Counted from the first letter of the stretch, positions 15,901 to 25,034 are shown. The stretch is 64,000 bases of DNA from an uncultured Clostridia bacterium (GCA_947625375.1 CANQOC010000001.1:62001-126000), one strand, 5' to 3'. Program-made: numbers and translations. The notes: generated from the letters alone by a model not told the origin.

Positions 15901-16489
15901 CCGAGATAATATCGCGAAGCCTCAGAATATTGTCCTCGGCGGCGGCAAGGCGCCTCTCCGACTCGGCTTTTTTATAGCGAAACTTCGAGATTCCGGCGGC
16001 CTCTTCAAAGATTTCGCGGCGCTCGGCCGACTTGCTACCGACGATGTCGGCGACCCGCCCCTGTCCGATAATCGAATAGCCGTCCCGCCCGAGACCGGTG
16101 TCCATGAACAGCTCGACGACGTCGCGAAGGCGGACCGGATTGCCGTTGATAAGATACTCGCTGTCGCCGTTGCGGTAGAGCTTTCTTGTGACGCTCACTG
16201 CGTCGGCGTCGACCGCAAGCTTTCGGTCGTCGTTTACGATATTAAGGGTTACGGACGCGAACCCGACTGCCTTGCGCTGCTGGGTTCCGCTGAAGATGAC
16301 GTCTTCCATCTTTCCGCCGCGAAGAGTCTTTGACGACTGTTCGCCAAGGACCCATCTCACCGCGTCGCCGATATTCGATTTTCCGCTTCCGTTGGGACCG
16401 ACAACGGCGGTCATTCCCTTTCCGAATTCAAGAGTGACCTTGTCGGGAAAGGACTTGAAGCCGTGCAGTTCAAGCGATTTCAGATACAC
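12923..16489 (-). CDS. smc: Chromosome segregation protein SMC
   Basis: An 1188-aa condensin ATPase. Head motifs: Walker A GPNGSGKSNI near residue 32, ABC signature LSGGEQAFVAIAI and Walker B FCILDEIEAALDD near the C-terminus. Two long coiled-coil arms flank a hinge at about residues 505-660, which contains the glycine-rich INAGGSFTGGS segment. Start is GTG 16489 with GGAGG 8 bases upstream, 1 base after the preceding stop (TAAGTG). ScpA and ScpB are not in this window. Confidence 0.97.
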   Translation of the reverse strand: MYLKSLELHGFKSFPDKVTLEFGKGMTAVVGPNGSGKSNIGDAVRWVLGEQSSKTLRGGKMEDVIFSGTQQRKAVGFASVTLNIVNDDRKLAVDADAVSVTRKLYRNGDSEYLINGNPVRLRDVVELFMDTGLGRDGYSIIGQGRVADIVGSKSAERREIFEEAAGISKFRYKKAESERRLAAAEDNILRLRDIISELEGRVEPLRIQSEKAKKFLVLADSRRALEIAVWTRRLQELRGSVDELEDKLLAASAECEHLDNEIARCDSEINDLVLKRQQSAAAAEDYRTRISQIEADNSAASADIAVHKNNIEHFNALIAENESRKDQLSLGESELRGRIEKKRAEISDIEKLHESVTKEAEELEEKLSRLRTEADEFERSLSDSNDELNRLYIKKSELSFTIANSEASGIELKKTVEESEAALLQGKSAVADAEKELEQINKDIAEAESDIVEHRNRLNGYTMLFSKKDAQLKAMNAEYSDAELNIRDLTQRRQMLTDLENSMEGFAGSVRQIVRAGRSGQLRGVRGTVAQIISVEQKYSLAIETALGGAMQNIVVDSEDTAKRGIRILKETNGGRATFLPITSVKGNTLNENNLDMQEGYVALASELVSYDPEYRGIVNSLLGRIAVAENIDLAANIAKKYGYRFRIITLDGQVINAGGSFTGGSSQRSSGVLSRKNEIRAIGEQLEKLSGSHEAMKQRLASLSAEVEKLGYDLDGEKDIITRDETEKVRLETEKKRVEQLAEQYRARIDELERSNDDCREKIRSFAESKTNAEKELSGCEAEIARLEALVTSAQEKTGEQKNIREEISEEISGKRLRLAELAKDIQSAEDAVSQLYLSIENSEAEAKKADARTEELKASIAAEELALKEREKEMLDSKAVAEGLEKRIREEAARGLEYERQAQVLRTQQRSKSDEKVTVSSELSRITERRDNLMRESDGMINQLWESYNLTVAEAAEQAEDVEDIAEAQKRLNEIKNKIRALGSVNTEAIDEYEEVRTRYEFLSSQLDDVLKSKEELEKLIASLTKSMKEIFTESFNKINENFKTTFVELFGGGRGELSLTDPDNVLESGIEINVAPPGKVIKNLSLLSGGEQAFVAIAIYFAILKLRPSPFCILDEIEAALDDVNVTRYAQYLRNFTDTTQFILITHRRGTMEEADVLYGVTMQEKGVSKLLRMDISEVSSDMSE

Positions 16490-17482
16490 TTAGTTGTCCT
16501 CCGTTTGTCTTATGATGTCCTCGGTCTGACCAGTCAAGGCAATAACCTTTACAGTCTTTCCCATTGCCCGAAAGTAACTGATATTCGAGCGGCGCTGTCC
16601 GAGCGCCTTGGAAAGTGACTGCGGAGGGACCGTAAAGGTTGCTTCCTTGTCAGTGCCGATAAGGCTTTCCATCTTTTTTCTGTAGATGAGCGATTCGCAA
16701 AGCTCTCTGAACGCGGGGTGATAGAGTCCGCCGAGCATATCGCGCTCGACGTCCTTCGAGGCGTGAAGTCCGAGCTTTATGACCGATATTCCGGCATTTT
16801 CAAAGTGCTCAAGGATATCGGCGCAGAGCGGTATTGCGCTGTCCATAGAGTATGGGCGGTATTTTCCCGAAAGATACAGCTCGGCGAGCCGTGTGTTTTT
16901 AAGTATTACGGTGGGATAAATCCTTGCCTCGCGAGGCCCGAGGGAGATGATTTTTTCGGCGGTCATCATATCGAGGGCCGGGGTCGAGCCGTAAAGACCG
17001 ACCATCATCTGCAATCCGAGCGTAAAGCCGAATTCCTTTACAAGAGCAGATGCAGCCTCGGTGTCCGCAGCGGTATGTCCCCGCTCATTCAGCGATAAAA
17101 CTCCGTCGTCCATCGACTGTGCGCCGAGCTCGATTGAGCTGACGCCGCGATCCTTTAAAAGCGCGAGCACCTCCCTGTCGATGCAGTCCGGGCGGGTCGA
17201 TATGCGAATCCCCTTGAAGCCGGATTTAAGGTAAGGCTGTGCCGCGTCCAGAAGCTCGGTCATATATCCCCTCGGGATTGCGGTAAAGCTTCCGCCGAAA
17301 AAGGCGATTTCGGTGTTCTTTCGGTCGACGCCGCACTCAATCGCGCGCTCACATGCCGCCGCGACGTCGTCTTTATGGGGCAGGACGGCGGTCCCGGTGA
17401 TTGCGTTCTGGTCGCAGAAGCTGCACTTATGCGGACAGCCGACATGCGGCACGAAAATCGCGACAGACGCGCCCTTGCTCAT
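16490..17482 (-). CDS. Elp3-like radical SAM protein
   Basis: A 330-aa radical SAM enzyme. The cluster-binding motif is CPHKCSFC (C-x3-C-x2-C) near residue 16, followed by FFGGSFTAI, ISTRPDCI and ELGAQSMDD, the pattern of the Elp3/coproporphyrinogen oxidase-like group, without an acetyltransferase domain. Its place between rnc and smc is conserved in many Clostridia, but the substrate is not established. Start chosen at ATG 17482, which overlaps the rnc stop by 4 bases; an in-frame GTG lies 4 codons earlier. Confidence 0.85.
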   Translation of the reverse strand: MSKGASVAIFVPHVGCPHKCSFCDQNAITGTAVLPHKDDVAAACERAIECGVDRKNTEIAFFGGSFTAIPRGYMTELLDAAQPYLKSGFKGIRISTRPDCIDREVLALLKDRGVSSIELGAQSMDDGVLSLNERGHTAADTEAASALVKEFGFTLGLQMMVGLYGSTPALDMMTAEKIISLGPREARIYPTVILKNTRLAELYLSGKYRPYSMDSAIPLCADILEHFENAGISVIKLGLHASKDVERDMLGGLYHPAFRELCESLIYRKKMESLIGTDKEATFTVPPQSLSKALGQRRSNISYFRAMGKTVKVIALTGQTEDIIRQTEDN

Positions 17483-18171
17483 TCGCGTTTCCACCCCATC
17501 AGCCGGAGCGCCTCGTGAGCCGCCATCTGTTCTGCGGACTTCTTGCTGTGGGCGGTGCCCTCGCCGATGACGTTCGAGTTGAGCATCACGCGGACCGTAA
17601 ACTGTTTGTTGTGGTCGGGACCGGTCTCGCCGACAAGCTTATATTCAACGTGCTCCTCCGGGTTTTTCTGTATAATCTCCTGGAGGATTGTCTTGTAGTC
17701 GTCATATGCCTTTGCGACCGCACCCTGAATGTCGTTCGGCAGAAACCGGAGGATATGCCTCCTCGCGGGTTCCATTCCGCCGTCAAGATAGATTGCGGCA
17801 ATAACCGCCTCGAAAGCGTCGGCAATGATTGACGGGCGCTCGCGTCCTCCGGCAAGCTCTTCGCCCTTGCCGAGCATGATATAGCTTCCGAGGTCGATTT
17901 CCTCGCCGAACTGATAAAGCGCCTTTTCACAGACGAGCGTCGCGCGGGTCTTGGTAAGCTCGCCCTCGGGAATGTCGCGGCAGTGCTCGAAAATATAATC
18001 CGAGACGACAATCGAGAGAACCGAGTCGCCGAGGAATTCGAGCCGCTCGTTCGAGCGGTACCTGTGCCGAGATTCGTTTGCGAAAGAGGAATGGGACAGC
18101 GCCTCAAAAAGCAGGTCGGGGTTGTTAAAGGTGTATCCGATTACCTTCTGAAATTCGTCAAGACGTTCCAT
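17479..18171 (-). CDS. rnc: Ribonuclease III
   Basis: A 230-aa double-strand RNA endonuclease for rRNA and mRNA processing. The catalytic signature NERLEFLGDSVL is near residue 38 and the second acidic motif ADAFEAVIAAIYLDGG near 110. A dsRNA-binding domain covers about 155-228. Start chosen at ATG 18171 with GGAGG five bases upstream; the ATG just before it is too close to that site, and the longer frame runs into plsX. It follows plsX by 13 bases with no acpP between. Confidence 0.96.
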   Translation of the reverse strand: MERLDEFQKVIGYTFNNPDLLFEALSHSSFANESRHRYRSNERLEFLGDSVLSIVVSDYIFEHCRDIPEGELTKTRATLVCEKALYQFGEEIDLGSYIMLGKGEELAGGRERPSIIADAFEAVIAAIYLDGGMEPARRHILRFLPNDIQGAVAKAYDDYKTILQEIIQKNPEEHVEYKLVGETGPDHNKQFTVRVMLNSNVIGEGTAHSKKSAEQMAAHEALRLMGWKRE

Positions 18172-18184
18172 CATATCCTCCCGC

Positions 18185-19204
18185 TCAGCCGGCAGTCTCT
18201 TCGGCTGACGCGCTCTTAAGAGCCTCGACTCCCTCGGCGATTCCGGAGACAAGATTGCTTTCGACGCAAATCTTTGCCTGTCGTATTGCGTTGAAGAATG
18301 CCTTTGCGTTCGACGAGCCGTGCGCCTTTATGACCGGCTTCTGTGCGCCCAGAAGCGGCGCGCCGCCGTGCTCGGTATAGTCGGTCTTTTTCTTGAATTC
18401 GCCGATTTTTTTCATCAGAAGAAGCGCGCCGAGCTTTCCGCCGATGCCGCTTGTGAGCATGTCCTTTAAATTCGACGAGAAGAATTTTCCCATTCCCTCG
18501 ATAGATTTCAGGATAAGGTTGCCGGTGAAGCCGTCGGTGACGACGACGTCGGCCTCGCCGAGCGGGATATCCCGCCCTTCGACGTTCCCGATGAAGTTGA
18601 TGGGCGCGGAGTCGAGAAGCTTATAGCTTTCAAGCTCCAATTCACGGCCCTTGGTCGGCTCTGCGCCGATGTTCGCGAGCGCGACGCGCGGCTTTTTGAT
18701 GTCCATGAAGCGGGACATATATGCCGAACCCATAATCCCGAACTGCGCCAGCATCTCGGGGCGGCAGTCGGCATTTGCGCCGCAGTCGAGCAAAAGTGTA
18801 TTCCCCTTTAGCGTCGGGAGAAGCGTTGCGAGCGCGACACGCTTTATGCCCTTTAAGCGCTTGACGATAAAGGTTGTCCCGGCGACAAGCGCGCCGGTCG
18901 AGCCGGCCGACAGAAAAGCATCGCCCTCACCGTCGGCAAGCATTTTAAGTCCGACCGCCATCGAGGTGTTGCTGTATTCTTTTAATATCTTTGTCGGCTC
19001 ATAGCACATCTCCATCACGCCCTCGGCGTTGTGAAGCTCAAGCTTTGATATGTCAAGACCGTTTGCCGCGGCGCAGGACTTAATCTGTTCGGTATCGCCG
19101 ACAACGGTTATGTCCACGCCGAGCTCGTCCACCGCTCTTATGCAGCCTTTAAGCACCTCGAGCGGGGCATTGTCGCCTCCGAAGCCGTCAACAATCATCC
19201 TCAT
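18185..19204 (-). CDS. plsX: Phosphate acyltransferase PlsX
   Basis: A 339-aa enzyme that makes acyl-phosphate from acyl-ACP for phospholipid synthesis. N-terminal VDGFGGDNAP matches the MDxxGGDxxP signature; GSTGALVAG and TDGFTGNLILKSIEG follow. ATG 19204 has GGAGGAG 6 bases upstream. It overlaps the end of trmFO by 17 bases. In many Firmicutes plsX is followed by fabD, fabG and acpP; here it runs straight to rnc. Confidence 0.95.
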   Translation of the reverse strand: MRMIVDGFGGDNAPLEVLKGCIRAVDELGVDITVVGDTEQIKSCAAANGLDISKLELHNAEGVMEMCYEPTKILKEYSNTSMAVGLKMLADGEGDAFLSAGSTGALVAGTTFIVKRLKGIKRVALATLLPTLKGNTLLLDCGANADCRPEMLAQFGIMGSAYMSRFMDIKKPRVALANIGAEPTKGRELELESYKLLDSAPINFIGNVEGRDIPLGEADVVVTDGFTGNLILKSIEGMGKFFSSNLKDMLTSGIGGKLGALLLMKKIGEFKKKTDYTEHGGAPLLGAQKPVIKAHGSSNAKAFFNAIRQAKICVESNLVSGIAEGVEALKSASAEETAG

Positions 19205-20516
19205 AGTATTCTCCTCCTATCGCTTCTTTAAGCTTTTCGAGAGCGCGGTTTGCGAGCGCCTCATACTTTTCCTGCTTGCCCCTGATTTTTTCCGGAAGTT
19301 CGGGGAGAATCCCCATGTTCGCACCCATCGGCTGAAATCCCGAGGGCGAGCCGTTTTCGACGTATTCCGAAAGCGCGCCGAGCATCGTTTCGGGCGGAAG
19401 GGTTATCTCGGGAAGACCCTTAAGTCTTCGCGAAAGCGACAGTGCGGCATATATTCCGCTTGCCGCCGATTCGGTATATCCCTCGACGCCGGTCATCTGT
19501 CCGGCAAAATATATCCTCGGCTCGGCTTTAAGGCAAAAGTACCTGTCAAGGAGCTTCGGTGAATCAAGATAGGTGTTGCGGTGCATAACTCCGTACCGCA
19601 TGAATTCGGCGTCCTTTAGTCCGGGAATCATCGAAAATACCCGCTTTTGCTCGCCAAATTTAAGATTAGTCTGAAATCCCACGAGGTTATACATCGTCCC
19701 CGAGAGATTTTCGAGACGAAGCTGTACGACCGCGTAGGGGCGGCGCCCGGTTCGCGGGTCGGTAAGACCGACAGGCTTCATCGGCCCGAATCTCATACAG
19801 TCGACGCCGCGCTTAGCAAGCGCTTCAATCGGCATACACCCCTCATAGACGGTATAGCCGTCCGATGTGTCGAAATCGTGAAGCGGAGCGGTCTCGGCTT
19901 CAATCAGGGCGTTATAGAACGAAAGATATTCTTCCTTATCCATCGGGCAGTTGAGGTAGTCTTCGCCTCCCCTGCCGTATCTCGACGCGCCGAACACAAG
20001 CGAGCGGTCAAGGCTCTCCGCGGTGACAATCGGCGCGGCGGCGTCGTGAAAATAAAGGTATTCCGCGCCGACAAGCCGACTGATGCTCTTTGAAAGCGCA
20101 TCGGAGGTCAGCGGTCCGGTCGCGATAATGACGTATCCGTCCGGGATGTCGGTGACTTCCTCCTCGATGACCTCTATCAGCGGGTGACTGCGGATTTTTT
20201 CGGTGATGAAGTCGGAAAACTCGGTCCTGTTGACGGCGAGCGCACCGCCTGCGGGGACTCTTGACGCTTCGGCTGCCGACATCGACACCGACCCGAGCCG
20301 CCTCATCTCTTCTTTAAGGAGTCCGGCGGCAGATGCGATACGCTCCGCCTTGAGCGAGTTTGAACAGACAAGCTCTGAGAATCCGGCGTAGCTGTGCGCG
20401 GGGGTGTATTTTTTCGGCTTCATCTCGAACAGCCTGACGGGAATCCCGCTGTTAGCGAGCCGCCATGCCGCCTCACAGCCGGCGAGTCCCGCGCCGATAA
20501 CGCTGACCCCGGTCAC
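19188..20516 (-). CDS. trmFO: Folate-dependent tRNA (uracil-54-C5)-methyltransferase TrmFO
   Basis: A 442-aa flavoprotein that uses methylenetetrahydrofolate and FADH2 to make ribothymidine 54 in tRNA. FAD-binding GAGLAGCEAAWRLA lies at residues 8-21, followed by the TrmFO signature SYAGFSELVCSNSLKAE and ALAVNRTEFS, and the C-terminal GQMTGVEGYTESAASG. Its ATG overlaps the topA stop by 4 bases. The topA-trmFO pair is conserved in Firmicutes. Confidence 0.97.
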   Translation of the reverse strand: MTGVSVIGAGLAGCEAAWRLANSGIPVRLFEMKPKKYTPAHSYAGFSELVCSNSLKAERIASAAGLLKEEMRRLGSVSMSAAEASRVPAGGALAVNRTEFSDFITEKIRSHPLIEVIEEEVTDIPDGYVIIATGPLTSDALSKSISRLVGAEYLYFHDAAAPIVTAESLDRSLVFGASRYGRGGEDYLNCPMDKEEYLSFYNALIEAETAPLHDFDTSDGYTVYEGCMPIEALAKRGVDCMRFGPMKPVGLTDPRTGRRPYAVVQLRLENLSGTMYNLVGFQTNLKFGEQKRVFSMIPGLKDAEFMRYGVMHRNTYLDSPKLLDRYFCLKAEPRIYFAGQMTGVEGYTESAASGIYAALSLSRRLKGLPEITLPPETMLGALSEYVENGSPSGFQPMGANMGILPELPEKIRGKQEKYEALANRALEKLKEAIGGEYYEDDC

Positions 20517-22591
20517 TTCATATCCCTTTCATAGCCGCAGCCCTCTTTGTGACAGACGAGCTTGCCGTGCGCTCCGCCCTTGTTGAACAGAGTACAGCCG
20601 CACTTCGGGCAGACCTCGGCGGTCGGGGTGTCCCAAGTCATGAAGCCGCAGCGCGGATTGTCCTCACAGCCGAAATATTTCTTCGCCTTTCTTGTCTTGC
20701 GCTGGATAATCTTCTTGCCGCAGACGGGGCACTTTCCGGGCGTTTCCTGTACAATCCGCCTTGTGTTCTTGCACTCGGGGAAGCCGGTGCAGGCGAGGAA
20801 TTTGCCGTATTTGCCGAGCTTTATGACCATCGGCTTTCCGCATTTTTCACAGATGATGTCGGTCTCCTCATCCGGGACCTTCACCCTCTTGCCCTCCATG
20901 TCGACCTCGGCCTGTTCAAGACTCTTTTCAAAGCTGCCGTAGAAGCCGCTCAGAACGTCGGTCCAGTTCTTTTCGCCGAGCTCGATTTTATCGAGGTCGT
21001 CCTCCATTTCGGCGGTAAATCCGAGGTCGACGATGTCCTTGAAGTGCTCCTTCATCAGCTCTGTCGTGACCTCTCCGAGCGCGGTCGGCTTAAGCTGACG
21101 CCCCTCGCGCTCGACATATGCCCTTGAAATAATCGTCGTGATTGTCGTCGCATAGGTCGACGGACGGGCGATGCCGTATTCCTTAAAAGCCTTTATAAGC
21201 GTCGCTTCGGTATATCTCGGCGGCGGCTGTGTGAAGTGCTGAACCCCACCGAGCGACTTGGCCTTTAATGGGTCGCCCGCTTTAAGCGGCGGGAGGGCAT
21301 TGTTTTCTTCGCCGTCGTCGTTTTGTTCCTCATATATAACTGTAAAGCCGTCAAACTTTACGGAGAATCCCGATGTTCGGAAGACACACCCCTCGGCCTC
21401 AATCGACGCGGCGGTGGTGTTGAGTATGCAGTCCGCCATCTGGCTCGCGATAAAGCGGGACCAAATCAGCTTATAGAGCTTATACTGGTCGTTTGTGAGC
21501 GACGGCTTCGCGGTGTCGGGGATAAGGTCGGGCATTGTCGGGCGGATTGCCTCGTGCGCGTCCTGTACGTTATTCCCGCCCGCGCGGTAGTTTTTCGGCG
21601 TCTTCGGGAGATATTCGCTCCCATAGGCGTTCTCGATAAAGCTCTTCGCCGACGCCTTTGCCTCCTCCGAGACCCTTAGCGAGTCGGTTCTCATATAGGT
21701 GATTAAACCCATCGCGCCGACACCCTTTATGTCGACGCCCTCATACAGCTCCTGTGCGATGCTCATGGTCTTTCTCGACTGCCACCCGAGGCGCTGTGCG
21801 GCGTCCTGTAAAAGCGTCGGAGTCGAGAACGGAGCGGCGGGAGAGCGGAGTCTTGTGCCGTTCTTGACCGACGCGACCGAAAACTCGGCACCTTCGAGCC
21901 GCTTTAATATTGCGTCGGCGTCGTCCTTGGTCTTAAGGTCGACCTTTTTTCCGTCGACGGTCGCGAGCTTTGCGTTAAATGCCTTTCGCGAGCCGGCGGC
22001 ATTGAGCTTTGCCTCGATGCTCCAGGACTCGACCGGCACAAACTGCCGGATTTCGTTCTCGCGGTCGACAATCATTCTCACCGCTGCAGACTGCACCCTT
22101 CCGGCCGAAAGTCCGCGGCGGACCTTCTTCCAGAGAAAGGGCGAAAGCTTGTATCCGACGATTCTGTCGAGGATTCTTCGCGCCTGCTGCGCGTTTACGG
22201 TGTTCATGTCGATTGAGCGCGGCGAAGCCATTCCCGCCTCGACGCCGGTCTTTGTGATTTCGTTGAATGTGACCCTGTTCTTCTCGTTCATGTCGAAGCC
22301 GAGCAGAGTCGCAAGGTGCCACGATATGGCCTCGCCCTCGCGGTCCGGGTCGGTGGCGAAATAAACGTGCTCCGCCTTGTCGGCAAGCTTCTTTATGTCG
22401 TCGATGACCTTTTCCTTTCCGGCGATGTTTACATACGTCGGCTTGAAGCCGTGTTCGATGTCAACCGAAAGCTTTGTCTTCTGCAGGTCGCGGACATGCC
22501 CCATGCACGCCACGACCTTATACCCGTTTCCGAGCGTGTGCTGTACGGTGTGAATCTTGGAGGGCGACTCCAGAATAATCAAATCTGCCAT
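20513..22591 (-). CDS. topA: DNA topoisomerase I
   Basis: A 692-aa type IA topoisomerase that relaxes negative supercoils. The Toprim domain has ILESPSK (glutamate at residue 8) and the DPDREGE metal site at 81-87. The catalytic tyrosine is Y299 in GLITYMRTDS. Three C-terminal C4 zinc fingers start near residues 588, 625 and 660. ATG 22591 is 8 bases after the dprA stop, so dprA, topA and trmFO form one operon. Confidence 0.97.
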   Translation of the reverse strand: MADLIILESPSKIHTVQHTLGNGYKVVACMGHVRDLQKTKLSVDIEHGFKPTYVNIAGKEKVIDDIKKLADKAEHVYFATDPDREGEAISWHLATLLGFDMNEKNRVTFNEITKTGVEAGMASPRSIDMNTVNAQQARRILDRIVGYKLSPFLWKKVRRGLSAGRVQSAAVRMIVDRENEIRQFVPVESWSIEAKLNAAGSRKAFNAKLATVDGKKVDLKTKDDADAILKRLEGAEFSVASVKNGTRLRSPAAPFSTPTLLQDAAQRLGWQSRKTMSIAQELYEGVDIKGVGAMGLITYMRTDSLRVSEEAKASAKSFIENAYGSEYLPKTPKNYRAGGNNVQDAHEAIRPTMPDLIPDTAKPSLTNDQYKLYKLIWSRFIASQMADCILNTTAASIEAEGCVFRTSGFSVKFDGFTVIYEEQNDDGEENNALPPLKAGDPLKAKSLGGVQHFTQPPPRYTEATLIKAFKEYGIARPSTYATTITTIISRAYVEREGRQLKPTALGEVTTELMKEHFKDIVDLGFTAEMEDDLDKIELGEKNWTDVLSGFYGSFEKSLEQAEVDMEGKRVKVPDEETDIICEKCGKPMVIKLGKYGKFLACTGFPECKNTRRIVQETPGKCPVCGKKIIQRKTRKAKKYFGCEDNPRCGFMTWDTPTAEVCPKCGCTLFNKGGAHGKLVCHKEGCGYERDMK

Positions 22592-22599
22592 TTTCTACC

Positions 22600-23823
22600 T
22601 CAATTTACGGTAAATCTGTTCCCGGGGAGCGAGCGGATAAGTCCCTCTAATTCGAGCTCGGTAAGATATGCCTCAAGCTCGTTTATGTCCCCGATGCCGA
22701 CCGCGATGCTGTCAAGATGTATCTCGCTGTTGTCGCGGATAAGCTCATATATTTCCTTTTTCTTTCCGTCAAGCATTGCCGCGATATTGTCGGAAGGACT
22801 CTTTTCCGCCGGCTTTTCTTCGTCGGCATGAGCCGGTTCTTCGTCTTTTGGCGGGATATCCCCGAGCGTTCTTTCAGTCTGTTTCTTTTTCGGCGGAGCC
22901 GGTCTCGGCTTCGGCGGAGTTTTCGCGGCGCTCTCAGTCGGAAGTTTATGCTTATAATCGCCGTCGTATTCATTCAGAATGTCGCTTATGTCGAAGACGG
23001 GAATTGCGCCGTCTCTCAACAGCGGGATAACTCCGGCGCTGGCGGTGTCGAACATCAGCGGGGGTATACAGAAGATGTCTCTCCCTTGTGACAGCGCGAA
23101 CGACGCCGTACTTAGCGCGCCGCCCTTCGGCCCCGTCTGCAGCACAAGGGTCCCGAGGCCGATTCCCGAGAGGATTCGGTTCCTCGCCCTGAACGTAAGT
23201 GAGGAAGGTGGGTCGTTCGGAAAATATTCGCTTATGACCGCGCCGTGCATCGCGAGCATCTTGTGCTTTCCGGCGTTTTCGGGCGGATAGTCGTGCAAGA
23301 TTCCGCAGGGCAGGACCGCGACCGTCTTCCCGCCGGCGGCAATCGCCGCAGAGTGCGCGACGCTGTCGAGTCCGACGGCAAATCCGCTCGCGATTGCGAC
23401 TCCACGCGCGGCAAGTCCCGCACAAATCTTTTCGGCGGCTTCGACGAAATATTTTTCCGGCTTTCTCGTCCCGACGGCGGATATCACCGGGCCGTCCAAG
23501 ACCGAGATGTCGCCGTAATAAAAGAGCATTGTCGGAGGGTTATATATCTCCTTGAGGCGCTGAGGATAGTCGTCGTCGCCGTATACGGTATACTTTATCC
23601 CGCTGCCGCCGCAATAGTTGATAAGGTCCTCGACCTGTTCCATACAGGCGGTCCTTATCCCCTGAATATCCTGCGGCAAGACATGGGACATATCGCGGCG
23701 CTCATTTAATGCCTCGTATGCCGCTTCAACGCTTCCGTAGTGCGAGACCGCGTTCCACTTCCGCGCATTTGCGGGTCCGAATGCAACGGTCAGCCACATC
23801 CAGTAATCGCGCTCGGTATACAT
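22600..23823 (-). CDS. dprA: DNA processing protein DprA
   Basis: A 407-aa protein that in transformable bacteria loads RecA onto incoming single strands. Domain order: N-terminal helical (SAM-like) region, a Rossmann-like core starting at GTRKPEKYF (about 113), with ASGFAVGLDSVAHSAA and FRARNRILSG, then a Pro/Lys-rich linker (about 290-340), and a C-terminal winged-helix domain (about 345-407). ATG 23823 has GGAGG upstream. Together with comF in this window it hints at retained competence functions, though dprA is widespread without competence. Confidence 0.93.
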   Translation of the reverse strand: MYTERDYWMWLTVAFGPANARKWNAVSHYGSVEAAYEALNERRDMSHVLPQDIQGIRTACMEQVEDLINYCGGSGIKYTVYGDDDYPQRLKEIYNPPTMLFYYGDISVLDGPVISAVGTRKPEKYFVEAAEKICAGLAARGVAIASGFAVGLDSVAHSAAIAAGGKTVAVLPCGILHDYPPENAGKHKMLAMHGAVISEYFPNDPPSSLTFRARNRILSGIGLGTLVLQTGPKGGALSTASFALSQGRDIFCIPPLMFDTASAGVIPLLRDGAIPVFDISDILNEYDGDYKHKLPTESAAKTPPKPRPAPPKKKQTERTLGDIPPKDEEPAHADEEKPAEKSPSDNIAAMLDGKKKEIYELIRDNSEIHLDSIAVGIGDINELEAYLTELELEGLIRSLPGNRFTVN

Positions 23824-23835
23824 TCCGAATCCTCC

Positions 23836-24621
23836 TCACTTTGTAAGTTCCCATAAAAACAGCGCGGCGGCGGTCGCGGCGTTGAGCGACTCGACCGTTC
23901 CGCTCATCCTGACGGTGATTCTTTTATCGCAGAGCAAAACGTCCTCCCTCGGGATTCCGCTCCCCTCGTTGCCGATGACAACGGCGCTCTTCGGCGGGAA
24001 TTCAAACCCGCGGAGGCTCTCGGCGTCGCTGTCGACAACGGCGGCATATACCGAAACGCCGGCGGATTTCATCATCGAGACGGTCTCAGAGAAGGAATAT
24101 GCCTCGGTGAACCCGACCCTGAAAAGCGAACCCATCGCCGACCTTACGACCTTCGGGTTATATATGTCGCAGCAATCGCAGAGAAAAACGCCGGAAATGC
24201 CGACGGCATCGGCAGTCCGAAGAACAGTGCCGATGTTGCCGGGGTCGCGGAGACCGTCGAGGACAAGAAATTTTCCTCCGTATACTATTTTATCCAAAGC
24301 GGGGATTTTGTCAAGTCTTGAGGCGACGGCATATATCCCCTGCGGCGCGACGGTGTCGCAGAGCTTTTCGGAGACGTCCTCGCTGATTGCATAAGCCGAA
24401 TCTCCGAGCTTTTCGCACAGTCCGCCGACGACCTCGGGGAAGCGCTCGGCGGCCTTTTCGGTATAGTATGCCGAAAAAAGCGAGGCGTTTTCTTTCAATG
24501 CATCGCCGACGAGCCTTGCGCCCTCGAGGACGAAAGCGCCCTTTTCCTCGCGCGCGGATTTCTTATCTCTCAGGCGGATATAGTCCCTTATTTTTTGGTT
24601 GTCTCGGCTTTGTATGAGCAC
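23836..24621 (-). CDS. TrmH/SpoU family RNA 2'-O-methyltransferase
   Basis: A 261-aa SPOUT methyltransferase. An N-terminal substrate-binding domain (1-95) precedes the knotted catalytic domain with VLDGLRDPGNIGTVLRTADA, VVIGNEGSGIP and SLNAATAAALFLWEL, the three SpoU motifs. The target is rRNA or tRNA and cannot be fixed from sequence; such genes commonly follow rplT. Start is GTG 24621 with GGAGG 8 bases upstream. The terminator after rplT separates it partly from the ribosomal operon, and dprA follows 12 bases later. Confidence 0.88.
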   Translation of the reverse strand: MLIQSRDNQKIRDYIRLRDKKSAREEKGAFVLEGARLVGDALKENASLFSAYYTEKAAERFPEVVGGLCEKLGDSAYAISEDVSEKLCDTVAPQGIYAVASRLDKIPALDKIVYGGKFLVLDGLRDPGNIGTVLRTADAVGISGVFLCDCCDIYNPKVVRSAMGSLFRVGFTEAYSFSETVSMMKSAGVSVYAAVVDSDAESLRGFEFPPKSAVVIGNEGSGIPREDVLLCDKRITVRMSGTVESLNAATAAALFLWELTK

Positions 24622-24646
24622 AGTTCTGACCTCCGTCGTCTAATAG

Positions 24647-24673
24647 AAAACACGCCCGCGTGGAGCGTGTTTT
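24647..24673 (-). terminator. Terminator after rplT
   Basis: AAAACACGC (24673-24665 on the minus strand) pairs with GCGTGTTTT (24655-24647), a 9-bp perfect stem whose T-rich 3' arm serves as the U-tract. It begins 8 bases after the rplT stop. Confidence 0.75.
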
Positions 24674-24680
24674 ATACGGC

Positions 24681-25034
24681 TTAAAGAGCGGCCTTTGCCT
24701 TTTCGACAATCGCGGTGAATCCGGCGGGGTCGCTGATGGCAATCTCGGAAAGCATCTTTCTGTTCAGGGTTATGCCGGCCTTTTTGAGACCGTTCATAAG
24801 GGTGGAATAGTTGGTGCCGTTTGCCTTTGCGGCGGCGGAAATTCTTGCAATCCAGAGCTGGCGGAATTCACGCTTTTTCTGTTTCCTGCCGATATATGCG
24901 TAGTTGCCGGACTTCATGACGGCCTGTTTTGCCATCTTGAAGTGCTTAGACTTGGAACCCCAGTAGCCCTTTGCGAGCTTAAGGGTCTTGTTTCTTCTCT
25001 TGCGAGTCATCATTGCTCCCTTTACACGAGCCAT
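24681..25034 (-). CDS. rplT: 50S ribosomal protein L20
   Basis: A 117-aa rRNA-binding protein needed for early 50S assembly. N-terminal [20 protein letters not shown] and the later [20 protein letters not shown] are standard L20. L20 is also the autorepressor of the infC-rpmI-rplT operon in Firmicutes, acting on the leader. It is the last gene of the operon, followed by a terminator. Confidence 0.98.
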   Translation of the reverse strand: MARVKGAMMTRKRRNKTLKLAKGYWGSKSKHFKMAKQAVMKSGNYAYIGRKQKKREFRQLWIARISAAAKANGTNYSTLMNGLKKAGITLNRKMLSEIAISDPAGFTAIVEKAKAAL

